The notes: generated by a model from the letters alone, not told the origin. Positions 36,513 to 46,179 are shown, counted from the stretch's first letter. The stretch is 64,000 nt of DNA from Pseudomonas frederiksbergensis (GCF_900105495.1 NZ_FNTF01000002.1:4270501-4334500), one strand, 5' to 3'. Numbers and translations: made by a program.

Positions 36513-37586
36513 TCATTTGGACGACCCATTTTTTCCGTTCTCTGCGCCGGCGCCGGTTGGCGAAGTGACGCGAACGCCACCCTGTCCTGCCAGGATCAGA
36601 TTACCGTTGCCCGCTGCGGTGACTGCCGAAACGGAAATGCGATCCGGTCGGTTGAACACGCTGAAGGTTTCGCCGTCGTCGTTGCTGCGGATCACCGAGC
36701 CACCGTTGCCGACGATCACGATGGAACCGTCGTCGAGCAGCGTCGCACCAGACAGACCGAATTCCAGTGCGCCGCGAGCGGCCTGGAGCTCAATCGGCTC
36801 CCAGGTGGTACCGAAATCGGTGGAGCGAAACAGATTGCCCCGCAGTCCGTAGGCCAGCAGCGTATTGGCTTGAGCTGTGCCGATCACGCCAAACAGTGAG
36901 CCCTCATAGGGACCTTCAAGCTTCTCCCAGCTCTGGCCCCAGTCGGCGGAGCGGAACATGCTGCCCTGCTCGCCGACGATGAACAGACCGGAATCCTTGA
37001 CCGCGGTGATGGCGTTGAGGTGGTACTGGTCTTCGTTGTCGAGGCGATCGCTGACATCTTCCCAGTTCTTGCCGCCGTCGGTGGTGGCCAACAACGCGCC
37101 GTAAGCGCCTACGGCAAAGCCGCTGTTGACGTCCTGGAACCAGACGTCGAGCAGCGGCGATTCGCGTTTCAGGTCTTCGAATTGCTTGGCCCAGGTGACG
37201 CCGCCGTCCTCGCTCGCGAGGATCTGCGCATCATGGCCGACGGCCCAACCGTGCTTGTCGTCGACGAAATACACCGACGTCAGCAGTTGCCGCGTCGGCA
37301 CCTTGGCCTGGGTCCAGGTCGCGCCCTGGTCATCGGAATACAAAATGTGCCCGCGATCACCGACCGCCACCAGACGCTTGCCGGCGTGAACGACGTCGAG
37401 CATCAGGCTTTTGCTGGCTTTGGCAGATTCAACGGAATAGACAATGTCGGATGCTGGCGCAGCAGCGGCCAGCACAGGTGCCGACAGCATGGCACAGCCC
37501 AACAGCGAGAGCGCTGTAGCCAGCAACGCGAATTTGCGTAATGCCGGCGGGCGGCAGATACCCACACCCATGACAGGCTCACTCAT
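36513..37586 (-). CDS. Ycf48-like beta-propeller protein
   Basis: 357 residues. The ATG at 37586 has GGGGGAAGG upstream, and the longer frame adds 29 unlikely residues. A long signal peptide ends near SAPVLAAAAP. The rest is a seven-bladed propeller with repeated G-x-x-x-W strands (ILYSDDQGATWTQAKV, ILASEDGGVTWAKQFED, MFRSADWGQSWEKLEG). This is the BNR/Ycf48 fold named for photosystem II assembly, but in non-photosynthetic bacteria it accompanies an RND transporter and probably forms a periplasmic partner for it. It is the first gene of a two-gene operon. Confidence 0.9.
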   Translation of the reverse strand: MSEPVMGVGICRPPALRKFALLATALSLLGCAMLSAPVLAAAAPASDIVYSVESAKASKSLMLDVVHAGKRLVAVGDRGHILYSDDQGATWTQAKVPTRQLLTSVYFVDDKHGWAVGHDAQILASEDGGVTWAKQFEDLKRESPLLDVWFQDVNSGFAVGAYGALLATTDGGKNWEDVSDRLDNEDQYHLNAITAVKDSGLFIVGEQGSMFRSADWGQSWEKLEGPYEGSLFGVIGTAQANTLLAYGLRGNLFRSTDFGTTWEPIELQAARGALEFGLSGATLLDDGSIVIVGNGGSVIRSNDDGETFSVFNRPDRISVSAVTAAGNGNLILAGQGGVRVTSPTGAGAENGKNGSSK

Positions 37587-37961
37587 AGACCTTCCCCCAT
37601 TATTATTGTTAGGTCGTTCAACCTTTCTGGGCGCCGTAAGGGCTGCTGTTTTGGATTGCCTTTTCTGGAGCATAGTCCTGAAATACGCAATCTAGAGCCA
37701 CTTCGGAAGCTGGGCTTATCCTATCGGGGTTTGGAAAGGTCTGACAATCGACGCCACGTTATGTTTTGTTAACTGAGGGGATAACGGGTGTGGGTGAATG
37801 AAAAGGCATTCGCAAGGGTGATTTCGATGGGAGTGTAAATCTGTTACTGCGATTAAGGCCGCCATCGCGAACAAGCTTGCTCACATTCGATCTCACCTTG
37901 ATGGTCACAACAGGACGCGCTGGGCTAAGGTGTTTGCAAAGCCCTGACGCATCGAGCCTCC

Positions 37962-38603
37962 ATGTTCTTCCTCGCCCGCACCCACCCTCGCCTCACCTCT
38001 GCCGCCGCGCTTGGCATTGCCGTGGGCATCCTGGCGCCGTCCGACTCGATCATCAGCAAAATCCTCTTCGGCTGGAACGCCGGGGTCTGGATTTACCTGG
38101 TCCTGATGTTCTGGCTCACTACACGCGCAAAAGCGCCGGATGTGAAACGCATTGCCGAGGTCGAAGACGAAAACGCCGGGTTGGTGCTGTTTATTGTAAG
38201 CATCGCCGCGATTGCGAGCCTGGCGACCATCGCCATTGAACTGGCCGGCAGCAGAGAACTGGAAACCACCCGCAAACTGTTGCACTACGGCTTTACGGCA
38301 TTGACCGTGATCGGTTCATGGCTGCTGATCGGGGTGATTTTCAGTGTGCACTACGCCCGTCTGTTCTACACCTGGGCCGGCAAAGACCCTGCGCTGCGTT
38401 TTGCTGAAAATCTGACAACGCCCAACTACTGGGACTTCCTGTATTTCTCTTTCACCATCAGCGCGGCGGTCCAGACGTCCGATGTCGGCGTGGCGACCCG
38501 GGACTTGCGCAAGATTGTCCTGGCGCAGACGCTGATCGGTTTCCTGTTCAACACGGCCATTCTGGGGTTCTCGATCAACATCGCCGCGGGACTGTTCAAT
38601 TGA
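37962..38603 (+). CDS. DUF1345 membrane protein
   Basis: 213 residues with about five membrane segments ([79 protein letters not shown]). The conserved DUF1345 stretch [21 protein letters not shown] lies near residues 160-180. The family has a potassium-channel-like reputation in annotation but no established function. It is monocistronic; the 288-bp upstream gap (37674-37961) shows no recognised operator. Confidence 0.85.
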   Translation: MFFLARTHPRLTSAAALGIAVGILAPSDSIISKILFGWNAGVWIYLVLMFWLTTRAKAPDVKRIAEVEDENAGLVLFIVSIAAIASLATIAIELAGSRELETTRKLLHYGFTALTVIGSWLLIGVIFSVHYARLFYTWAGKDPALRFAENLTTPNYWDFLYFSFTISAAVQTSDVGVATRDLRKIVLAQTLIGFLFNTAILGFSINIAAGLFN

Positions 38604-38678
38604 TCCCTGCACAAACGTTCTAGTCATCCCCATTGGTGCGGCGTTAAATAAGTCGGTAACCCGTCTCGCAGGTGCAGC

Positions 38679-39518
38679 ATGACTTCTCACAACTGGATCG
38701 ACCTGGCCCAGGACGCCGACACCGGCATCGAGACCCTGCGTGCGCATTTCGAAGGCCATGCCTACGACCCGCACTGGCATGACAGCTACCTGGTGGGCGT
38801 CACCGAACAAGGCGTTCAGCAGTTCAATTGCCGCCGGGCGAAGCATCAAAGCACGCCGGGCAAGGTGTTTCTGCTCGAACCGGGCGACATCCACGACGGC
38901 GAAGCACCGACCGAAGACGGTTTCACCTACCGCATGCTGTACCTCGACCCGCAGTGGCTGAAACGTGAACTCAGCGCAGTCTTCGACAATGCCCCCGACA
39001 ACAGTGAACTGAGTTTCGCCAACACCCTGGCCAGCGACTCGCGACTCGCCCATGCCACCAGCCTGGCGTTTCAAACCCTGCATCACGGTGAGCTGAAAAT
39101 CGTCCGCCAGACCGCCCTCGACGGTTTGCTCGAACGCCTGACCAGTCACCTGCACTGGCGCGCCCGCTATGGCGAGGATCCGCGCCTGCCGCTGGTGGCG
39201 CAGAAGGCGCGGGAGTACCTGCACGCCAACGCACAATACGACATCGGCCTCGACCACCTGGCCGCAGCAACGGGCGTTGATCGCTTCCGCCTGACCCGCG
39301 CCTTCAAGGCCGCCTATGGCATCGCACCGCACGCTTACCTCGTGCAATTGCGCCTGGCGACCGCCCGACGGATGCTTGCCCGTGGCGAGCAACCGGCGAC
39401 GGTGGCGATGGAGCTGGGGTTTGCCGATCAGAGCCACCTGGGCCGCTGGTTCGTCCGGGCCTATGGCTTGACGCCGGCGTTGTACCGCAAGCGCTGCTCA
39501 AATCTTCCAGACGCATGA
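38679..39518 (+). CDS. AraC-family transcriptional regulator
   Basis: 279 residues: an N-terminal cupin-like sensing domain (YDPHWHDSYLVGVTEQGVQQ near residues 29-48, then PGKVFLLEPGDIHDGE) and a C-terminal double helix-turn-helix (YDIGLDHLAAATGVDRFRLT, then ATVAMELGFADQSHLGRWFV). The layout is that of AraC regulators controlling amino-acid or toxin efflux. It lies 51 bp before a LysE-family exporter gene on the same strand, which is its likely target. The ligand is unknown. Confidence 0.92.
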   Translation: MTSHNWIDLAQDADTGIETLRAHFEGHAYDPHWHDSYLVGVTEQGVQQFNCRRAKHQSTPGKVFLLEPGDIHDGEAPTEDGFTYRMLYLDPQWLKRELSAVFDNAPDNSELSFANTLASDSRLAHATSLAFQTLHHGELKIVRQTALDGLLERLTSHLHWRARYGEDPRLPLVAQKAREYLHANAQYDIGLDHLAAATGVDRFRLTRAFKAAYGIAPHAYLVQLRLATARRMLARGEQPATVAMELGFADQSHLGRWFVRAYGLTPALYRKRCSNLPDA

Positions 39519-39569
39519 CCCGGACTTTGTGAGCATCAGCTCCTGAGATCATTCACGGAGTCCGCTGCC

Positions 39570-40178
39570 ATGTTGTCCACCTTTCCCACGTTGCTGCCAT
39601 TTTTACTGTTCGCTTTCGTCGCCTCGATTACGCCGGGGCCGACAAACATTTTGGTGCTGAGCAACAGCGCGAGGTACGGCTTCAAAGCCGCATTGCCATT
39701 TATTTTTGGAGCTTGCACGAGCGCGGCATTGATTGTGTTGTTAGTAGGCAGCGGTGTTGGTCAGTCGCTTGCCGGGCTACCCAGAGTGCAATCGCTCATG
39801 CAATGGTGCGGAATCGCTTGGCTTAGTTACTTGGCCTGGCAAATATTTCATGCACCAGTCACGACCTTCGATGTTGATGAAGGTGGCAAGCAAAGGTTTG
39901 GATTATGGGCGGCCGCTGGCTTACAACTGGTCAATCCCAAGACCTGGATGATGGCATTTGCCGTGGTCGGCGTATTTGCCGGATCCGGCGATAATCGTCA
40001 ACTTCAAATTGTCTGCCTGTCGCTGGCGTTCTTCCTGGTCTCGCTGCCGTGCCTGGGTGTTTGGGCATTGCTGGGAAAGGGAGCAAAGAGGTGGTTTGGT
40101 TCGGCAAAAGCTATCCAGCGTTTTAATCAGGCAATGGCACTGCTGCTACTCGGTTCTGCCTGGTTCACGCTGACTTGA
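39570..40178 (+). CDS. LysE/RhtB-family amino-acid exporter
   Basis: 202 residues with six membrane segments. The family signature SITPGPTNILVLSNSARYGF lies near residues 17-36, followed by FIFGACTSAALIVLLVGSGV and QLVNPKTWMMAFAVVGVF. LysE proteins export basic or other amino acids and related metabolites. Pairing with the upstream AraC gene (51 bp) suggests inducible export. The gene is visibly AT-richer than its neighbours. It is followed by a strong terminator. Confidence 0.92.
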   Translation: MLSTFPTLLPFLLFAFVASITPGPTNILVLSNSARYGFKAALPFIFGACTSAALIVLLVGSGVGQSLAGLPRVQSLMQWCGIAWLSYLAWQIFHAPVTTFDVDEGGKQRFGLWAAAGLQLVNPKTWMMAFAVVGVFAGSGDNRQLQIVCLSLAFFLVSLPCLGVWALLGKGAKRWFGSAKAIQRFNQAMALLLLGSAWFTLT

Positions 40179-40204
40179 CGCCCTGCGCCTGCACAACAGG
40201 TACA

Positions 40205-40233
40205 AAAATGCCCCGAAACATTCGGGGCATTTT
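40205..40233. terminator. Bidirectional terminator
   Basis: AAAATGCCCCGAA-ACA-TTCGGGGCATTTT is a perfect 13-bp stem with A/T ends, between the convergent exporter and autotransporter genes. Confidence 0.9.
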
Positions 40234-40265
40234 CGTGTTGAATGACTGGAAAGACGCTCCCTCTA

Positions 40266-42851
40266 TTAGAAGAAGTAACTCAGCCTCAAGCTCCCGCTCC
40301 AATCCTGGCTAACCGTTGTACCTTTGCTGCCACCCACCTGACCGGAAACCTGCCAGTTGCGTTGCGCCGGTGTCCACTTCAAGCCGGCGCCATATTCGAT
40401 AGCGCTGCTGGCGCGATCATCATCGAAGCTGTCGTCGTTGATCTTGACCTCATTGGTCTTCACAAACTCATGATTGACCGCTGTGGACAAGCTCGGCTCT
40501 AGCAGGCTGCCATTATCGAGCGTGATGACACGCCCGCCACGAACACCCACCTTGCCTTGAAAGGAACGCATGGTATCGGCTTTTACTTCGAGACCATTGT
40601 CGAGCCTGTAGCTATCGCTTTGGGTGACCCCCGTCGAGAGCTGGACTTGAGGTTCGACAAAATAGTCATCCTTGAGACGAATATGCTTGCCTACCGCCAC
40701 GGAGCCGCTCGCGCCCAAGGCCTTGTAATCACCCTTGGCCCGGGTGCCATCACTCATAGTCACTTTGGCCTTGTTATCGAACTGGTTGATCTTGGCCATG
40801 ACATTGACGAACACACCGCTTTCAACATCGAACGTGCTGCCGTAAACACCGGCATTCAGGCTGTCGACAGTGGCGCTGGAGCCGTATTTGAGATCCATTT
40901 TGGTATGGCTCGCCCCGACGAAGCCACCCAGCACCCAAGCGCGCCCCCCGAAGTCCACGACCGTATCGGCACCGCCGGTAATGCCGGTCTGGTTCTGGGT
41001 ATAACCATCGCCATAAGCGTTATCGACGTTGTACTGGTTGCCGTAACTGCGAACCCATACGCTGTTGCTCAGCTTCACCGAGCTGTCATCCATCGCACGC
41101 AACGAGGCTTCGGGACGGATGCTGAGACTGCGGTCACCCAACTGATCACTGAGCATCGCGGCCTCGGCGTTCAGCACACTGCGGGCGCTGCCGGCCAATG
41201 CCAGTGCGGTATTGCTTGAAGTACTGACGGTTTCCTTGTCCGGGCTCAGGTACAAGCCCTGCCCTTCCTTGGCCAATCGGTACACAAACGTACCTGCGTC
41301 CACGGTTTCACGACCGCCCAGCGAGAAGCTCGCGTCGCCAGTGGCGATATTACCGACCTTCACCGCTTCGGCCGTGACAGGTGTCGTACCGGTAGCGGTG
41401 ATTTGCAGTTGATGTTGCCCGCTCGCGTTGCCGGTGACGTTCAGGAAATCGGTGTCACCATTGCCCAGATCGGTGCCCATCACAAACGTGCCCTTACCGG
41501 AAAGATCACCCACGTTCAGTTGCTGGAACTGCTCGTTTGTGCCCATGCGAACAACGCCGTTATCCAGAGCAAGGCGCTGTACGGTGCTATCCGTGGTCAT
41601 CTGCCATTGCGCCATATTGCTGATGGACACGTTGGAAGTGTTATTGATTTGCCCGGTTAACACCGAGCCGTTGTCCATTGATACGTTGCCATTGGCCGCG
41701 CCCGATACATCACCGGTCAGACGGCTGCCGTTGTTCAATACCAGACTGGAAACATTTTCAACGTTGCCATTCAAGGCTGAATTGTTATCCAGCGAGACAG
41801 TAGCAACATTGACAGCATTGCCATTGATCGCCGCACCATTATCCAGTTTCACTGTCGCAGCGGTACCTGCAACAGCCTGCACATTGCCATTCAACGTGCT
41901 GTTGGAATCAAGGCTGACCTGAGTGACATTCTGCAAATTGCCATTGATGGAGGCTGCGTTTTTCATCAACAGCGCAACGGTGCTGCCGGTATCGGCAACG
42001 ACATTGCCATCCAGAGCACTGCCTTCAATGGTGAGATTGGCGGTGGAGCGATTGGTCGCTTGCAACAGGTTACCGTTGCCACCGATCAGCTCGCTGGTGC
42101 CAGAAATATTGATATTCGCAACTGTACCGGCAGCACCCGAAGAGCCCAATAAGATGGCTGATCCTGTTCCCCCCGTTACACGGGTACTGTTCAACGTCAC
42201 AGTGTTGGCATTGACACCGGTTAAATCAGTGTTGATTTGCAGGCCGTTCTTCTCTCCGGACAGAACGCTGCCGTTGGCCGAAAGCGTCGCCCCGCCAAGC
42301 CTCACACCATAACTGTCCGAACCCGTACCTCGGATGGTGGAGTTCTCGACGTTTAATACGGCAAAACCCACCGCATCCGCGCCATTCAGGCCGATGATCG
42401 TGCTTCCTCCTTTGACCGTCGCGCTCGAAGACGCCGGGGTAGTGGTATTGCGACCCAAGAGAAGACCGAAACTGTTGGTGCTGACGATGGTGCTGTTGTC
42501 GATGATGGCGCTGCTGTCGATCAGTTGTATCGCCCCCCTGCCAGCCGCGCTGTTTACAGTCGCACCAGAGAGGTTTACCACTGAAGTGTTGGCATCGATA
42601 CGGGCGCTTTGACCGCCATTGAAAACGACGTTGGCATTTGACGACGAGATGGTCAGTGCCTGTGCGTTATCAATGGTTAGCGTGCCCCCTTGGGATACCG
42701 CCCAGGCTTCCGGTGCGGGTGGGTTCGTGACGACTGCGCTCTCACCTGGATTTAGCGTTCGACTGAAGGCCTCGCTGGAGGATAGAAGTGCCGCAGCAAT
42801 CACTAACTTCTGAAAAGTCACAGAGGGCGGAGATTTAAAACAAAAATGCAT
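40266..42851 (-). CDS. Autotransporter with beta-helical passenger and C-terminal barrel
   Basis: 861 residues from the ATG at 42851 (GAGGAA upstream). A signal peptide (VTFQKLVIAAALLSSSEAFS) is followed by a Ser/Thr/Asn/Gly-rich beta-helical passenger. Residues about 292-414 hold six successive repeats of roughly 20 residues with the pattern V-x-L-x-N-x-S-x-L-x-GNV (for example VSLDNNSALNGNVENV). The pertactin-type junction ends near 520. The last 270 residues form the autotransporter barrel (NSVWVRSYGNQYNVDNAYGD, GRAWVLGGFVGASHTKMDLKYG), closing with the terminal aromatic SLRLSYFF expected for outer-membrane insertion. Exposed adhesin or biofilm roles are usual for such proteins; no protease or lipase motif is seen. 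Confidence 0.9.
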   Translation of the reverse strand: MHFCFKSPPSVTFQKLVIAAALLSSSEAFSRTLNPGESAVVTNPPAPEAWAVSQGGTLTIDNAQALTISSSNANVVFNGGQSARIDANTSVVNLSGATVNSAAGRGAIQLIDSSAIIDNSTIVSTNSFGLLLGRNTTTPASSSATVKGGSTIIGLNGADAVGFAVLNVENSTIRGTGSDSYGVRLGGATLSANGSVLSGEKNGLQINTDLTGVNANTVTLNSTRVTGGTGSAILLGSSGAAGTVANINISGTSELIGGNGNLLQATNRSTANLTIEGSALDGNVVADTGSTVALLMKNAASINGNLQNVTQVSLDSNSTLNGNVQAVAGTAATVKLDNGAAINGNAVNVATVSLDNNSALNGNVENVSSLVLNNGSRLTGDVSGAANGNVSMDNGSVLTGQINNTSNVSISNMAQWQMTTDSTVQRLALDNGVVRMGTNEQFQQLNVGDLSGKGTFVMGTDLGNGDTDFLNVTGNASGQHQLQITATGTTPVTAEAVKVGNIATGDASFSLGGRETVDAGTFVYRLAKEGQGLYLSPDKETVSTSSNTALALAGSARSVLNAEAAMLSDQLGDRSLSIRPEASLRAMDDSSVKLSNSVWVRSYGNQYNVDNAYGDGYTQNQTGITGGADTVVDFGGRAWVLGGFVGASHTKMDLKYGSSATVDSLNAGVYGSTFDVESGVFVNVMAKINQFDNKAKVTMSDGTRAKGDYKALGASGSVAVGKHIRLKDDYFVEPQVQLSTGVTQSDSYRLDNGLEVKADTMRSFQGKVGVRGGRVITLDNGSLLEPSLSTAVNHEFVKTNEVKINDDSFDDDRASSAIEYGAGLKWTPAQRNWQVSGQVGGSKGTTVSQDWSGSLRLSYFF

Positions 42852-43093
42852 GGGGAATTCCTCAAACTGCGCAACTACTGACATTGCTTTTTGGCAGTAT
42901 TGAAAGCTCCCACCAAAAAAACGTTCGACACCTTAATGAGAAAATCGAGACTTTAATGTAGGAAAAGTCTTCATCAAAAGAGGAATTATCCTCGCCGACT
43001 GTAGCGTGTTTACCGTTCCCTTGCCGTTAACACGGGTAATCGCGAAAGAAACATCCGTGTCTCTTTCGCAATATCGATCAGCTAATACGCCAA
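42852..43093. other. Intergenic region with hairpin, upstream of the autotransporter
   Basis: AT-rich 242-bp gap between two same-strand genes. GCGAAAGA-N12-TCTTTCGC at 43042-43069 lies 25 bp after the upstream gene's stop and may help terminate it, although no clear T tract follows. Confidence 0.4.
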
Positions 43094-44722
43094 CTAAGGA
43101 GCAGTCGGAACAGGTGTCATATCGCAATAGTTAAAATTGCTGGTGATATTGTCTACTCGTTTGATTATTGGCTTAGACGATTGCTGTCCATTGATATCGG
43201 TCGTGTACCAATATTTGCCGTACGCTATTGCTCCGACGAAAGGTTGCGCCAATTTGAAAATGGCAGAACTGGCCACTGGCGCGACATCAGGTTCATTTGC
43301 AGCTTTTATCACATAATCTTTCGAGTCTTCAGTACCAGAAATCAGATCAGTCCCTGCCTGATCCCTGTAAGCTGCGAACCGTGCTGTAATCGTTTTGCCT
43401 GGAGGCAGTAGAATCGGGTCTTTTGGAATATGCAAGCCTAGAACCATGTTACTGGTTGGACTGATCATGCCGTAACATTCGATGTAATCACGCAAGGCTG
43501 GAGTGCGGACCCGGATTGTAGGTAGAGGCAAAGGTACTTCTGCACCAGCAACGGTCACCGGTTGGTTACGGGATTTCATTACGTTTTTATCACTATCTGC
43601 CTTCTGAATGGTCCAGTAGGCATCTACTGTGCCAATGGGCAGCCTGGATATGATATCTGCCTTAATAGTAACTTCAAATTCATCCACATCAACAAATGGA
43701 TTAAATTCACCTACAAGCAGACCATTAATGTAACACTTCGCTAACTCGGCCGAAGTAACAGGAGGCTGACCGATTGCAAGGGTAACTTTAAATTTTCCCG
43801 GACTGTTTCTGTCACCGGGCCGCAAGTCGTTAGGCGTGTTCGAGGCACCCGTCACTACAGGCAACACCATATCTCGGTTAGTAAGATCCGGAAGGTCCGG
43901 GTTCGTGGGTCCCGCATAGTCGAATGCCAACGTGATGAGTTGAACCGGAGATTCAGCGTTTGGAATACCGGTTCGAACGATCTCATACCAGATATTGGCC
44001 ATTTTAGGCTTATCGGCATCGTTAAATATTTTGGAGAGATCCGTGTATGTCAGGGCAAACGTTAAATTGGTATTGGCGACCCACGGTTGGGAAGTGAGAT
44101 TTACAGAGTTAGTTGCGTCAGTGGCGTCTTCAATGGTGATGAAAATTTCATCACCTGGCTCTGCGTTCGTGATGAAGGCGCTTTCAACGATCGCGGTTAT
44201 CCCGCCGGCAAAATCGTCCAGATAAAGTGCCGTGGTATAGTTCGGATCGGTTTTCGGTACCAGAGGACCTTTTGTTGAAACTGGAGGTTGTGCCAATGCC
44301 AGTGTCAGCACGTCAATTGTGGCAGACGCCAGACTTTCATTACCAGGCAGATCTTTCCATTGATACTGAATTCTGACGCGGGCGTTTGGAAATGTGCGTA
44401 ACACGGTGTTGGCGATAGTGAATTCGCCGCTAGCGGGCACTGCATCGTTCCACACCTCGACTCGCTGAGTGCCAGAAATCAACCAGACGCGAAGATTATC
44501 GTCAAGACGACGCAGCGGATAACCAACGTTCACGGTGAATTTCAGCTCGGCGTTAGCCGGATCCGCCAACCAGGCTTCGGTAATTGTGCGTTGCGCATCC
44601 GAGGGTTGATTAACGAACACAGGGGTTGGCGTTGGTGCGACTAGCGAGACCACGGTATTCCCATTGAGATCTGACCTTTTCGAACCAAACGGTGCAGTCT
44701 TGTCGATAACAAACTCCAACAC
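43094..44722 (-). CDS. C-terminal frame of the split Ig-module gene
   Basis: Up to 542 codons from an ATG-like internal position. No ribosome site of quality is visible before 44722, and the first residues (MLEFVIDKTAPFG) are the end of a module, so this is not a natural N-terminus. It contains further modules with VLTLALAQPPV, LITLAFDYAGPTNP and a final domain ending NFNYCDMTPVPTAP. Confidence 0.6.
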   Translation of the reverse strand: MLEFVIDKTAPFGSKRSDLNGNTVVSLVAPTPTPVFVNQPSDAQRTITEAWLADPANAELKFTVNVGYPLRRLDDNLRVWLISGTQRVEVWNDAVPASGEFTIANTVLRTFPNARVRIQYQWKDLPGNESLASATIDVLTLALAQPPVSTKGPLVPKTDPNYTTALYLDDFAGGITAIVESAFITNAEPGDEIFITIEDATDATNSVNLTSQPWVANTNLTFALTYTDLSKIFNDADKPKMANIWYEIVRTGIPNAESPVQLITLAFDYAGPTNPDLPDLTNRDMVLPVVTGASNTPNDLRPGDRNSPGKFKVTLAIGQPPVTSAELAKCYINGLLVGEFNPFVDVDEFEVTIKADIISRLPIGTVDAYWTIQKADSDKNVMKSRNQPVTVAGAEVPLPLPTIRVRTPALRDYIECYGMISPTSNMVLGLHIPKDPILLPPGKTITARFAAYRDQAGTDLISGTEDSKDYVIKAANEPDVAPVASSAIFKLAQPFVGAIAYGKYWYTTDINGQQSSKPIIKRVDNITSNFNYCDMTPVPTAP

Positions 44723-45948
44723 ATTGGAGGGTTCATTAATACCGCCCCCTGTTTGTAGAGTTGAAACATAACTTCATAAGTGGTAGGGGTTGCCGGCGTT
44801 GGACGTTCTGGAAACAAGCTTGCTGGCAACTGGATCGGTATAGTCCCAACTGGCCGACCAGCAATCGGACCAAGTTGAATTTTTTGATCCCACAATGTCA
44901 GCGCCTGGCCTTTAACACCGTGTTCCAGCTCCAGCTCATCCTCGTCAAACTCTTCTGCAGCGCGGGTAAAGTTAATCGTCACAAACCCGGTATCCAGTAC
45001 GCTTTTGGCGATCAGACCGTCTGCAAGTGTGTCTATCGCAATATCAGCCAAAGGGCCAATATTCTTGACACCGTTGAATTCAGGTCTTGGAGTTCTCGGT
45101 ACGATTTTTATAGCCATGTTTCCATCTCCTTGTGTATTTAGGCCGAAAGGGCCGCTTTCGCCAGGTGTTACCCTGTCTATTTTCACCAAACCTTTTTTCG
45201 ACTCACCGACAAGTCGCCCACCTTTAAACAACTGCCAGTGTGCAATAGCTGAAGCATTTTCAATAAGTGGTCTGAGATTGGAGTCAAACGGAACAACAAA
45301 CAGCCAATGTCCATTCATATGCTTCTGCTCCAGCGTTATTTCCCAGTCACCGTAAGTATCCGGCACTGGTGGACCACTTCCATTCAAACTTGAATACCCT
45401 TGCCAATATAATTTGGCTTTATCACCAACTGCCGCAGGGCTATTGGCAGTAGGTATCAGAACGGTTGCTCCCGAGGTCAATGGCGGTACTGTCTTATTAT
45501 TCAAGTAACCCCAAATCGTTGCATGGCAAAACGTAGGTTCATTCAGAACAAGGGTGGGCGTGTGATCTATCGTCAGTTTTCTTTCTGGTGAACAATCCGG
45601 GATGCCCCCACCTCCTTTCCAAACCAGGTAGGACAAAAGCGCAACGCCGTCAGTTGCGAGGTGCGCTGGCGTCAAATTGAAATAGAGAAAAGGTGGTTGT
45701 GGTGGACTGTAGAATTTTTCGTAGAGCCTTGTAACAGTGCCACCCTGATCCAGTTCAATCCAAAGTTCGTCCAGTGGCTCCGGGCCTGGCCAGTAAGGAA
45801 TAATGATTCGAGTACCATTAAGCAAAATATTGCGCGGCACGTATCCGTCGAGATCATTATCGTCAATACCTTCCACCGATAGCGGGCTCGCTAGAATCCC
45901 TATACTTCTATCGGTCGCCTTCTTCATCGTCATGATGTACTCGCCCAT
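44641..45948 (-). CDS. N-terminal frame of the split Ig-module gene
   Basis: 435 codons. Residues 1 to about 400 are homologous in layout to the 243-aa protein at 53080: the D-x-x-x-P strand falls at 126-131 here and 121-127 there. The last 30 or so codons after the G run have lost the module pattern and end at an out-of-frame stop, which supports a frameshift. Confidence 0.6.
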   Translation of the reverse strand: MGEYIMTMKKATDRSIGILASPLSVEGIDDNDLDGYVPRNILLNGTRIIIPYWPGPEPLDELWIELDQGGTVTRLYEKFYSPPQPPFLYFNLTPAHLATDGVALLSYLVWKGGGGIPDCSPERKLTIDHTPTLVLNEPTFCHATIWGYLNNKTVPPLTSGATVLIPTANSPAAVGDKAKLYWQGYSSLNGSGPPVPDTYGDWEITLEQKHMNGHWLFVVPFDSNLRPLIENASAIAHWQLFKGGRLVGESKKGLVKIDRVTPGESGPFGLNTQGDGNMAIKIVPRTPRPEFNGVKNIGPLADIAIDTLADGLIAKSVLDTGFVTINFTRAAEEFDEDELELEHGVKGQALTLWDQKIQLGPIAGRPVGTIPIQLPASLFPERPTPATPTTYEVMFQLYKQGAVLMNPPMCWSLLSTRLHRLVRKGQISMGIPWSR

Positions 45949-46014
45949 TCACTTTAATTATGCGAAAGACTTGAGATGCTTCTGGGGAGATTAAGCGCTC
46001 AGACTCTGCACTTG

Positions 46015-46035
46015 CCTACTGTCAGATGTGACAGG
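46015..46035 (-). promoter_or_regulatory. Element shared with the region upstream of the 53080 gene
   Basis: Read in the direction of the Ig-module gene, this is CCTGTCACATCTGACAGTAG, 67-87 bp before the 45948 start. It differs from the element at 52967-52986 at two positions and contains CTGTCA-CATC-TGACAG, an inverted repeat. Confidence 0.6.
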
Positions 46036-46123
46036 TTTAGATACCGTTCGTCGGTTTTGAACGGGCTTTTGTCCATTCCCACATCAAATCCTTCTTGACG
46101 GCGATGTGTGGATTGATGTTTCC

Positions 46124-46137
46124 TGAAACCGGTTTCA
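46124..46137. promoter_or_regulatory. PtxS operator upstream of ptxS
   Basis: TGAAACCGGTTTCA is a perfect 14-bp palindrome and matches the known PtxS operator. It ends 42 bp before the ptxS start, which fits autoregulation. Confidence 0.9.
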
Positions 46138-46179
46138 TGAATTTACGCAACAGACTCCGACAATAAGAAAATCAACGCC

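Larger units (their letters stand above)
43094..45948 (-). pseudogene. Ig-module surface-type protein gene split by a frameshift
   Basis: Two overlapping minus-strand frames (44641-45948 and 43094-44722) read as one protein of about 950 residues if a single base is restored in the G run at 44745-44749 (C on the plus strand). With the extra G, the sequence joins as YKQGGGINEPSNVLEFVIDK. This is the expected end of an Ig-like module: compare YKLDIGGNEYVSHLNTFTVD in the related gene at 53080. Modules of about 130-150 residues end in strands such as TIDHTP, KIDRVTP, VIDKTAP. No signal peptide is clear. The gene is AT-richer than its surroundings. It could be a real inactivation, a phase-variable tract or a sequencing error. 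Alternative starts are at 45933 and 45927, since no strong ribosome site marks 45948. Confidence 0.75.

Noticed and set aside
44740..44760. Programmed ribosomal frameshifting at the G run
   Set aside because: No heptameric slippery sequence or following stem of the known type was noticed; a simple indel explains the data better.
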